Shown piece by piece: positions 54,673 through 64,000 of a DNA stretch of 64,000 nt. Numbering within the stretch: position 1 is the first letter of the stretch; the number at the start of each line of letters is the position of its first letter. Location of the stretch: contig NC_058151.1 in NCBI RefSeq assembly GCF_011075055.1, positions 9,380,251-9,444,250 of the forward strand, written 5' to 3'. The translations under genes and the position numbers were made by a program. The DNA comes from Mangifera indica. Lineage: Eukaryota; Streptophyta; Magnoliopsida; Sapindales; Anacardiaceae. The notes under the pieces are model-generated. The model ran no database searches. It was not told the origin of the DNA and saw only the letters and a program-made list of their open reading frames with translations.

Positions 54673-57369
54673 GATATTTCTTGTAAAAGAAAATGTGTTG
54701 AAAGCAAGCTGCGAATCCCCGATGAGTCCAGACACTTTCAGACAGATCTGATATATCGTGCACAATGCACAACATTATCTAAGATTACGTCTACACTGAC
54801 CCTAGAACAGCTATGACTATTTGAGAAGACATGCTTTGGGTATCTTCTTCGTTTACCCCAGACCAAATTCTCTGGTATATTAGTTCATTCATTTCTACTA
54901 CGGCAGTTACATCACTTCTCTGTCAGAGACGAGTTTTGGTTTTGGATTATCGGGGTTGATGTTCGTTTTAGCCCGTTTGAGTTTGCTTTGGTGATGGGTC
55001 TTTTGTTTAGCCAACGCATTGATATCTCTTTATATATTCCTCACTCCTCCAAATATAGGATCAGAGATACATACTTTCAAGATTATCCGAAGGTGCAGTA
55101 TCATGACCTAGAGCGTGTTTTCTTATCGAGGCCATGGGCGGATGACGATATTGACACTGTCAAGATGGCCTTATTGTATGTTTTTCACATGGTTTTGTTG
55201 GGGAATGATCGACAAAAGAAGGTGTCTTCAGAGTATTTATAGTTGGTTGATCATCTGGACGGGTTTAATTCCTACCCCTAGGGTGTCCCCGTGTGGCAGA
55301 TGACATACGAGTCTATGTCACAGGCGAGTGATAGAGTGTGCTTCAGACGGATGCCTGAGATGCATAGATACGACCTTTACGGATTTCCTTTCGCATTTCA
55401 GGTTAGTTTTAATTTATTGATTATATATATTAATTGAAAAAAATATGAATTGATTTATTTAAATTGTAAATGATTATATTACAGTATTGGATATATGAGA
55501 CTCTGGACACGTTATACGATTGGATTGACCTTGCCGATCCCTATACGTCCCCACGGATGTTTAGGTAGCGTACGCGAGACGTCCCTAGTTGGACTCATAT
55601 AGGTCGTATTTTCACTGGTGATCCGGTATGTATTCGTTAATTAATAAGTCGATTAATTCATTATATGTTGCAATTATTTTGATTTATATATCTTCATCAT
55701 TAGGAGGATGTCATATTCCCTCTTCGTCCATCATCGATCGAAGAGGGTTTACCATGGTACGTTGAGATTCATGAGTACACTAGTTTACCCGATGCTAATT
55801 CCTCCTCATCTTCTTCGGTTCCTCTCATGACTGGAGACAGGGCTTCTCCAAACTCAGGACCTTCAGATGTACCCGTCCAGACTTTTGAGACACATAAAGA
55901 GCCTGTTCAGCCTCCTGTTATGGAGCAGCCTCTATGTTCCCCTGTAGTTCAGAGCCTATGGATGACAAACCATCCTAGAGTAGAAAACCGTACTATCCAT
56001 CATACCACTGAGCAGTGTCCCCCATTCGTATCACCTAGTATTTATACATTAGATGTTATATTAGTGCACTGGGGTGCTGTGATTTTACGTGAGATATCGA
56101 GTTTTCGTGACGATATCTCTTCCTAGATGACTCGATTACGTGACAGTATGACTCGATTACAAGATTGGATGACTCGTTTGGAGAACATCATCATGAGTAT
56201 ATATCCAGCCCCCGTCGCACAGGTTGTAAAACCACTTCTAATTTATTACTTATAAAAAATGTCTACAGTGTTATTATTCTGACAACTATTATTACATTCG
56301 TATAGGAGAGGGACGATAATATCCGACCGACATCCCCCATTAATATCGCAATACCATCCCATCCCATCAGCCACACGAGGTTCGTATAACATTTCAAATT
56401 TATATTTAATGTTAAATGTCGTTATTATATTATAGTATTGTTATATATGAAATGTCACTGATTAAGTTATCATTACTATTATCTTAAGGTAGTTGCTAGA
56501 AGAAGGCACCGAATAGCCCTTCTGTTGCATCACCTGTCCCAACTGAGGTATGTCACTTATCAATGAAACTTTATTTTTATGATTGTTTGGTTATTGATTA
56601 ATATAGGGTATATATATTCATATAGGGTCTTCCTCATGAAGGTCATCCAATCGGATCTCTAGTTGCTTCAGATCCTCCACTTAAGGTATGATAATTATTA
56701 TAGATATTGTATTTTATATGAAATATCATTTACCATTTTATCTTTTTCATGCATATAGGGAACCAGCATTGATATATTATCGATTGAGGGTTCTCCCTGA
56801 ACACCTTCTCCGGAAGTTGAGGTTAACTTTTTTTAAAAAATGTTATTGATCGATTTGTCTTTTCAATTATATTGTTTATTTAATGATGGTTTGACTCTTT
56901 TTTAGGACGAGCGATTATGGTTACTTGCTGATATCCCGAGCTCAACCAAAAAGATAGTGGATATTGGTTCACAAGAGGAAGACTTCCAGGAGGATGTTTC
57001 TGAGGCCATCCATATTGAGGTATATCAATTATACTTAGTATATAAATATTTGTATATATTGGTCACTAAGATGTTCAAAATTACAATTTTCCAGTCCGCC
57101 GAGGGAGCATGCATGGTGGACTTGATTGTGATTCAAGATTCTCTAGCTAAATCTCCTCTCGCATACATGAAAAAGGTCAACTAAATCGATTAATGCTAAT
57201 TGTTTCGTAGGAGGAAATGATGAATTAATTATTTTTTAGGATCATGTAGCTGATTCGTACAGCCCATGGCCGGATCATCCGGAAGGGTCTACTGGTTCAC
57301 ACCCCGTATACAAATCCACTCAAAGAGAGGGCGAAACAGCAACTTAGGACCATTCCATCCTCTACCTCA

Positions 57370-57869
57370 NNNNNNNNNNNNNNNNNNNNNNNNNNNNNNN
57401 NNNNNNNNNNNNNNNNNNNNNNNNNNNNNNNNNNNNNNNNNNNNNNNNNNNNNNNNNNNNNNNNNNNNNNNNNNNNNNNNNNNNNNNNNNNNNNNNNNNN
57501 NNNNNNNNNNNNNNNNNNNNNNNNNNNNNNNNNNNNNNNNNNNNNNNNNNNNNNNNNNNNNNNNNNNNNNNNNNNNNNNNNNNNNNNNNNNNNNNNNNNN
57601 NNNNNNNNNNNNNNNNNNNNNNNNNNNNNNNNNNNNNNNNNNNNNNNNNNNNNNNNNNNNNNNNNNNNNNNNNNNNNNNNNNNNNNNNNNNNNNNNNNNN
57701 NNNNNNNNNNNNNNNNNNNNNNNNNNNNNNNNNNNNNNNNNNNNNNNNNNNNNNNNNNNNNNNNNNNNNNNNNNNNNNNNNNNNNNNNNNNNNNNNNNNN
57801 NNNNNNNNNNNNNNNNNNNNNNNNNNNNNNNNNNNNNNNNNNNNNNNNNNNNNNNNNNNNNNNNNNNNN
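57370..57869. other. Assembly gap, exactly 500 N
   Basis: A round-number run of N, so the true size is unknown. It cuts exon 11 of DUF1985 copy 1. Frames running through it are meaningless. Confidence 1.
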
Positions 57870-58059
57870 CAGGGGGTATTTTGAACAGTATCCCCAGGGG
57901 GTGCTCCAAGGAACCCAAGGGAATTCAGGGGGTGGGGGAAAAATAATTTTTTAAAACTATAGGATCTGTGGAAGATAACAAATTTGATAAGGGGGCAAAT
58001 TAAAACTATAGGACCCGTGAGAGAGTAGAAAATTGATAAGGGGCAAATTGATAGTTTTT

Positions 58060-59300
58060 CACTCATAGGGTTTGTCCATACGTAGTTTTCGAATTTAATG
58101 CTCATTTTTCCTGTTTTAGAGTACTTTGACCTATAATTTTTTAATTTCAAGTATGTTTTTCGATTTTAATGATTTCTAGGTCAGTTTTTGGATTTTTGTT
58201 TTTTGCCAATTTTCTGTTTTCTACATGTATTTTTCAAATTTAATGTCCATTTTTCGATTTCAATCATTACTAAGTTTTTCAAGGTGTAGTTTTCAATTTT
58301 GAGATCTGTTTTTTAGTTTTTATCATTCTAGAGTATTTTAACGTGTAATTTTTGAATTTTAGGCCCATTTTTTGATGTTTATCATTTTAAAGTTTTTCAA
58401 AATGTAGTTATTGAATTTCATATCAGGTTTTCAATTTTTCTTATTCTTAGCTTTCAGAAGAGTAGTTTTTGAATTTCAAGTCCATTCCTCATTTTTTTGT
58501 TACTCTTGGGTTTTTCAATATGTAGTTATCGAATTTCAAGTTAATTTTTTTTTATTTTTGTTATTCTTAGATTTTTGGACGTATAGTTTTCAAATTTTAG
58601 GTCTATTTCTCAGTTTTTGTCATTCTTGGGGTTTTCAATGTGTGGCTATTGAATTTCAGATCAGTTTTTTTATTTTTATCATTCTTAGGTTTTTGGACTA
58701 GTAGTTTTCAAATTTTAGGTCCATTTCTCGGTTTAAATCATTCTTGGATTATTCGACATATGGTTTTCAAATTTCAAGTTGGATTTTCGATTTTTGTTAT
58801 TTTAAGGTATTTTAATATGAAGTTTTGGAGTTTCAGATTATTTTTCAATTTTTATCATTCGTTGGTATTTCAACATGTAGTTTTTAAATTTCAAGTATGT
58901 TTTTCAATTTTTGCCATTTTAAGGTATTTTAGCTTGTACTTTTTGAATTTCAGATCCCTTTTTCTTATATTTGTCATTTTAGAGTTTTTAGATGTGTAGT
59001 TTTGAAATTTCAGGTCAGTTTTTCAATGTTTGTTATTCTAGGGTTTTTTTATTGTTTAGTTTTCGAATTTTTATTCATTTTTTATTTTTGTCATTTTAGG
59101 GTTATTCGATGTGTAATTTTCTAATTTAAAGTCAGTTGTTAGGTATTTGTGACTCTAAGATAATTGGATATATAGTTTTCGAATTTAAGGTCTTTTTTTT
59201 TTTATTTTAGGGTTTTTCAACGTGTAGTTTTTGAATTTCAAGGTAATTTTTCCATTTTTATCATTTTAGTGTTTTTTTATTTGTAGTTTTAAAATTTTAG
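58060..59300 (+). repeat. About 60-bp tandem array in intron 1 of DUF1985 copy 2
   Basis: Units of about 59-60 bp follow the pattern CATTCTTGGGTTTTTCAATG-TGTAGTT...GAATTTCAGGTC...TTTTT. Alternate units alternate in detail (TTTTTGGAC against TTTTCAATATG between 58440 and 58740), so the dimer seen in copy 1 is faintly present. The sequence before it (57940-58080) is collinear with 53330-53470. Confidence 0.85.
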
Positions 59301-59384
59301 GTCTTTTTTTTTTCTCTGATTTTATGTCTATTTTTTATGAAATTTTTATCAACTTTGACATGATAATAATTTATTTTTTACAAG

Positions 59385-60958
59385 ATATTTCACTTAAAAG
59401 AAATCATGAGAATAACGAATGAAGAATCCCTGACGAGGCACGACACTTCAAAGCAGAGGTTTCCTCTCGTGTGCAATGAACCGCAATATCTAAGAGTAAA
59501 TCTATATTGACACATACATAGTTGCTGTTGTTTGAGAGGACTTGCGTTGGACATCAACTTTGATTACTAGATACGAGGTTTAATAGAGTGTTAGTGCACT
59601 TATTCATGTTACGATAGTTATGTTAAAGATTATGCAAATATGAGTTTTGGTTTAGGATTAATAGGGCTGATGTGAGATTTAGCCCATTTGAGTTGCACTC
59701 ATGACCGGGCTACCATTTAGTCAGATCACTACTCTTTTATTATATATTGCATAAGGATCTAGAGATAGGATTCGGGAGACATATTTTTAGAGATGTCAAA
59801 AGGTATAGTATCATGATTTGGAGCAAGTTTTCCTGACTAAGTTATAAGGGGATGACGATATCAATGTCATTAAAATAGCTTTATTATGTTGCCTATATAT
59901 GGTGTTATTGGGGAATAACAGACGAAAGAAGGTATCTTGAGAGTATCTTTAGTTGGTCGATCATTTAGACAAATTTAATTCCTACCCAAGCGAGTGATAA
60001 AATTTGCTCAAGTCAAATATTAGACATGCATAAATATGATATCTATGGGTTCCCACTATCATTGAAAAAAATATTAATTGAATATAGACATTAATATTTT
60101 ACATTACAGTATTAGATATACAAGATGATCGACACTCTTTATAATTGGGTGGACTTAGTTATTATTGATGCGTCTTCCCAGATGTTTAAGTGGCATACCA
60201 GAGATGTTCCTAGTTGGAGTCATATGAAAATTATATTTACCAGTGATAAGGTATGCAATTGTTAATTGATTAATTTATTAATTAATGCAAATATGTTTAA
60301 TTATATATCTGAATGAGTAGAATGATGTTAATTTCTCACTCTAACCATCACCAATTAAGGAGGTTACATGATGATATGCTACATTGTTACCTTTATGAGT
60401 ATGTTCGATCCCCAGTTATCATCATCATCCTCGATAGGAGATAAAACTTCTCCAGTTATGCCAACTATGGATATTCAGGCCTCTAGTCCTAAGACACCTG
60501 TTGATGTTCTTGCCCCTGTTATTGAGCATAGTATATGCCCTATTGTTACGACCTTAGCCACTGAGACCACACATCTTTATGGCATTTAGAACCTTGCTAC
60601 CGAGCATCCTCTACACGAATGGTTATTGATTGCATCACTTGTTCTGTCCTCCTTAGATATTGTATTGACCCGCTGGGACAATATGATATTAAGTGAGATT
60701 TCTTCTTTGCGAGACCAAATATCTATCTTGTGAGAGTAGATGTCTCAATTAGAGGATCATATGAGTCGTTTAAAAGACATCATGACATGTACATGACCAA
60801 ATATAGTCGATTAGGTGACAAAGTCACATCTTATTTATTCATTCTATAAATTGGATTTACCTATTTGTCTAACGTATATTTATTTCATACAAAGTACTCG
60901 CGATAGTGTTGGGAGGCCTTCACCCGTTGGCCTTCAATTCTATCACCTCCCACCCAAG
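59385..60958 (+). pseudogene. DUF1985-type gene, copy 2, heavily decayed
   Basis: Exon 2-like sequence begins after a CAAG acceptor at 59384 (RIPDEARHF, FERTCVGH, RADVRFSPFEL) and ends near 60065. Exon 3, 60110-60250, has the same 141-nt length as in copy 1 and keeps the Trp (MFKWHTRDVPSWSHM) that copy 1 lost to a stop. Exon 4 starts at 60321 and keeps the Ser run and Pro-rich part (SSSSSIGDKTSP). Stops and frameshifts are frequent. It is a tandem paralogue of copy 1. Confidence 0.7.
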
Positions 60959-61200
60959 GTTTGTAATTAAACGTTGTTAGTACATTTTATATAAAATGTC
61001 ATTAAACAATTTGTTATTAATATTCATCTAAGGTATTAGCCGTTAACGTATATTAACTTCGTATAGGGTACTCATGACGGTGTTGGGAGGCCTTCACCCG
61101 TTAGACCTTTGGTTCCATCACCTCCCCCACTCAAGCTTTTTAATTAATTGTTATTAGTATATTTTATATAAAATGTCATTAAACAATTTGTTAGTATATT
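60871..61200 (+). repeat. Tandem exon duplication, period 174 bp
   Basis: AACGTATAT...GTTGGGAGGCCTTCACCCGTT...ATCACCTCCC...AAATGTCATTAAACAATTTGTTA occurs at 60871 and again at 61045. Each unit includes a small proline-rich exon (about 60 nt) with its flanking intron sequence, showing how the short phase-0 exons of this gene multiply. Confidence 0.8.
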
Positions 61201-61239
61201 TTAGAATGGCATGGATACATTTTTAAGTGGAAGTGAGAA

Positions 61240-62166
61240 TAAGGGCTCAAAATGCATGCATGTTAAACATCATAGGATTGTTACAAGGGGGTATCGTGAG
61301 TACACATTCTCTATACTACTCGTAGTTAGGCATGTTTATAATAGGACACCAAACCCGTAGTAGGGTATTTGCTTATAGTAGAGCTTAGATAAGATATAGA
61401 TGGTATAGTAGAGTATAAAGATTGCTCACATGACTACGGTACCATACCATCTATTCGATCTAGACCGATCGGCCTAATATACAACTTCAATAGCAATTTT
61501 CAGATTTAGATGCTTTCACAAAGTTTGTTAGGGTCACACTAGATAGGAATCCATGAGAGTGGTTTCCTAATGATTGTGCGAGACATAATTTGATCCGAAA
61601 GTTAATATCTATAGCCTAAAGAATTTCCACAGTATAGTATAAGCACAAAGATGGCATATAGGATCCATCATCATCCATAGGAGAGTTCAATGTCAACTAT
61701 GGATGATAGAGATAGTAAAGGTCAAGACCAAGGTATTTTAGAGATTTTAATAAAAGTTATCAGTAGAATCTCCTACTTACTCAGTGTTTTTATCACTTAT
61801 TCCATTATTTTCTTATGTATAGGTATAAGTAATTGTGATGACTACAAGATGAGTAGTGGTTAAAGGGCATAGATTCCAAGCACATTTCCATAATTTAGTT
61901 TTCTCAGAGTTTTATTTGACATTTTTACTTCAGATTATTTATGTATTTGACTACACCTATTATGCTTTCTTATGAATATCTTTTGATACGTTTTCAAGAT
62001 AGTTTTAATAAAAGGTATTTTAGTCATTTTATAAGGTTTGATAAATGGAGTTTTATTCAAATGCTTTAGGGTTAAATTAAATGTTTTAAATTAAATGCAT
62101 GCTTATAGTAGGCAATTTATTGACACTCTCCTTTGGTGGGTAGTACTTCTGGAAGGAGGTGTTACA
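61240..62166 (+). mobile_element. Gypsy 5' LTR (3' end defined)
   Basis: The LTR ends GGAGGTGTTACA at 62166, followed by a primer-site remnant. CTTACTCAGTGTTTTTATCA near 61779 parallels the LTR relic at 15712. The left boundary is uncertain; the LTR may be truncated where it meets DUF1985 copy 2. Confidence 0.6.
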
Positions 62167-62169
62167 AGT

Positions 62170-62181
62170 TAATATCAGAGC
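62170..62181 (+). other. Damaged tRNA-iMet primer site
   Basis: TAATATCAGAGC differs from TGGTATCAGAGC only by GG to AA, 3 nt after the LTR. Confidence 0.75.
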
Positions 62182-62329
62182 ATGATTTTGACATCCTAAA
62201 ATACGTTTTCAAAGTATGTGGGTAGTCAATTAAATAGGAATGTAAGTCTTTCACGTCACATTGATTGCATCTGCAACCGATTACTGTAAGTAAAGTTTTA
62301 ATTATGCTTGTTGATTTATTTGAAGACTT

Positions 62330-63170
62330 ATAATTATGAGTTTTTTAAGAAAGATGAGAAGAACCAAAGTAAACACTAGAAACAGACAAACAGAAAACCC
62401 ACAAAGAAGCCAGAGTAAACAGATAATACCCTCGGTTCCCTAAATAGGTCTAAGTGCACAAGATGTCAAGGACATGTTTAGAAAGATGTTCAGGGAGCAA
62501 GAAGCTACTCCACCTCAGGGCAATGAATTACGATAGGTACTATCGACATACGAACATAGATTAGTAGAGGTAAATTCAGCACTCACAACAGTATTAGTAG
62601 CAAAACCAGCTAAGACCTAGATGTATTTTATTTTCAATCTATCTAGTATGCACCAACCCTAGAAATTTGATGGTGCTAAGGACTCGATTATAGTTAAGGA
62701 GTAGCTAGAGTTGGTAGAGAGTGTTATAACCCTATTTGACATGACAGATTAGGAGAAAGTCTGGTATGCCATCTATTTTTTCAAGTCTAGTCAAGAATAT
62801 GATGGAGTCTAGTCAGATAGATTTTATAGATGTTTTGGTTTAAGTTCAGGAGGAAATTTAAGGCTAAGTATAAAGGAGCATATGTCACATGCAACAGAGC
62901 TCAAGAGTTTCTCACCTTAACTCAAGGCATAAATACAGCGAAGGAATACTTTACCAAGTTTAATTACCTGGTGAGATATGCCTTTAAGATAGCCAATACA
63001 TAGAGAGGGTGGATGGAGAAATTTGTCAATGGGTTTGATCTAGCCATAGCCTAAGATGTGATAATAGGACTACAATCACCCCAAACTTATAATGAGGCTT
63101 TGAGTAAGGTATTGAGGGTAGAGGTTTTTGTAAGAAGGATGTATAGTTAGAGATCCTCCTAAACAACATT
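62330..63170 (+). pseudogene. Gypsy gag remnant
   Basis: FDGAKDSIIVKE, stop, LELVESVITLFDMTD, then YFTKFNYLVRYAFKIANT and FVNGFDLAIA match the Retrotrans_gag pattern (FDGxxDPxxAExWLxxxE ... FxxKFxxLxRYAP). Several stops interrupt it. Confidence 0.65.
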
Positions 63171-63344
63171 TTTACCAATATTAATCCTAGTGCCAACACC
63201 AATGTAACAGTCAGACAATAGTAGTGCCTCGATTCAAATAGGTCTTCCTTTAAAGAAACAAAAGAAAAGACTTTTCTACCAAAGAGGCAATAAGAAAGGC
63301 TAGAAAGAGTTTAACATGAGATAGAGGAGATGACTTGAGTTAGT

Positions 63345-64000
63345 GAAGGATTACAACTGTGAAATTAAGTATCATCTAGGCAAGACCAATATAGTTATAA
63401 ATGCCTTCAGCAGAAAGTTATTTTTATCATAGTTGATGGTTTAAAGAGAGATTCAAACAAAACTAAACTGATAGCAAATTAAGATAATGGTTAAGGCTTT
63501 AGCTAGATTAAAGAGTGTAGGAAATCAAAACAACTCAAGTGTAAGATGATTGTGTAGGCAAAGGGTTAAAAGGATTCAAGATGGTCTTGAAATAGATTTT
63601 TGAGTAATCAATGTTGTCCTCAAGTTTATAGATAGGGTTTATGTTCTTCTAATAGATGAGTCAAGACAGAGGATCTTAGCAAAGGCATACAATTTTACAA
63701 TTCTCTTCATACTACCCACTTTGGGGATATAAAAATGAACTAGGATTTAAGGTAGATTTTTTATGGCCTAGCATGAATAGGGATATGAGTGAGTATATTA
63801 CTAAGTGCCTCACATGTTAGCAAATTAAGGTTGAACACCAAAGACTGTCAAGGTTACTTCAACCTCTAAATATACCTAAGTGAAAATGAAAGCATATTTA
63901 CATAGACTTTATAACTGGGTTCTTGAGGGCTCAAAGTGGTCATAATATGCTTTAGGTGAAAATCAATGGATTGACCAAGACAACACATTTCCTACTTATT
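63345..64000 (+). pseudogene. Gypsy RNase H end and integrase remnant, cut by window edge
   Basis: CEIKYHLGKTNIVINAFSRK is the conserved end of gypsy RNase H (YHPGKANVVADALSRK). Integrase follows: KCLTC (zinc site) before a stop, a LLQPLNIPKWKWKHI-like stretch, IDFITGF with the first catalytic Asp, and LTKTTHF. Protease and reverse transcriptase are missing between gag and here. Confidence 0.7.

Larger units (their letters stand above)
52907..57369 (+). pseudogene. DUF1985-type plant gene, copy 1, decayed, truncated by gap
   Basis: I propose exons 52907-52918 (MVKK), 54673-55401, 55485-55625, 55704-56222, 56306-56379, about 56500-56547, 56626-56685, 56759-56821, 56906-57019, 57095-57175, and 57240 into the N gap. 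All junctions are GT-AG and nearly all exons are phase 0. Exon 2 carries the DUF1985 pattern: FEKTCFGYLLRLPQTKFSG, FLLRQLHHFSVRDEFWF, VRFSPFEFALVMGL, then LVDHLDGFNSYP before a stop at the conserved Trp. Exon 4 is Ser/Pro-rich and ends in MTRLRD/MTRLQD repeats, probably a coiled coil. In-frame stops at 54814, 55240, 55279, 55566, 56124 and in exon 8 show it is dead. DUF1985 is a plant-specific domain of unknown function, often with a C-terminal Ulp1-like protease, which is not seen here and could lie in the gap. Confidence 0.7.

Noticed and set aside
57266..58150. Frames of 183-262 residues through the N run
   Set aside because: Most of their length is assembly gap; they are not genes.
58411..58999. 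Frames of 96 and 119 residues with repeating phenylalanine-rich motifs
   Set aside because: They translate the roughly 60-bp intronic repeat; the periodicity is DNA-level.

Overview
This window looks like AT-rich, repeat-dense nuclear DNA of a eudicot plant. The evidence is two intact plant genes with typical plant gene structure (an NPF/PTR-family transporter and an exocyst SEC15 subunit), Ty1-copia and Ty3-gypsy elements primed from initiator tRNA-Met, Mutator-like (MULE) and hAT-like relics, and a decayed DUF1985 locus, a plant-specific domain often carried by mobile sequences. There are no operons, no CRISPR array, and no tRNA or rRNA gene that I could recognise. I cannot name the species.

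Layout. 1-3.56 kb: intergenic with LTR-like debris. 3.6-10.8 kb, minus strand: a four-exon NPF3.1-like transporter (619 codons, all splice phases consistent) whose 4.06 kb third intron holds a gypsy pol end and a pair of diverged direct repeats. 11-24 kb: intergenic repeats, including a MULE transposase relic split by a gypsy-type LTR, an unidentified single-exon candidate at 19.3-19.6 kb, and a complete 803-bp MULE-type element with a perfect 9-bp target duplication. 23.6-28 kb: a minus-strand copia relic. 28-29 and 41.8-44.2 kb: two copies of one unnamed dispersed repeat, the second split by an insertion. 29.8-37.5 kb: a gypsy-type solo LTR with a full-length but dead copia element (31339-36227, 5-bp target duplication GCGTG) nested inside it. 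37.5-40.1 kb: another copia relic and a second LTR of the same gypsy family in the opposite direction. 45.0-45.4 kb: a short hAT-type element with an 8-bp target duplication. 46.7-49.1 kb, minus strand: SEC15, intact with a single coding exon. 50.4-50.9 kb: a foldback repeat.

52-61.2 kb: the most unusual part. Two tandem, decayed copies of a DUF1985-type gene each carry a tandem-repeat array in intron 1. In copy 1 the array is an exact 119-bp period that is internally a dimer of about 60 bp; in copy 2 it is the roughly 60-bp form. A 500-N assembly gap separates the copies. 61.2-64 kb: a gypsy element (LTR end, primer site, gag, RNase H/integrase) runs off the window.

Only NPF3.1-like and SEC15 look like working genes; they are unrelated in function (plasma-membrane or organelle solute transport versus exocytic vesicle tethering). 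Nearly everything else is mobile-element history. Many nonsense codons in the dead elements are explained by C-to-T or G-to-A changes, as expected from deamination of methylated cytosines.
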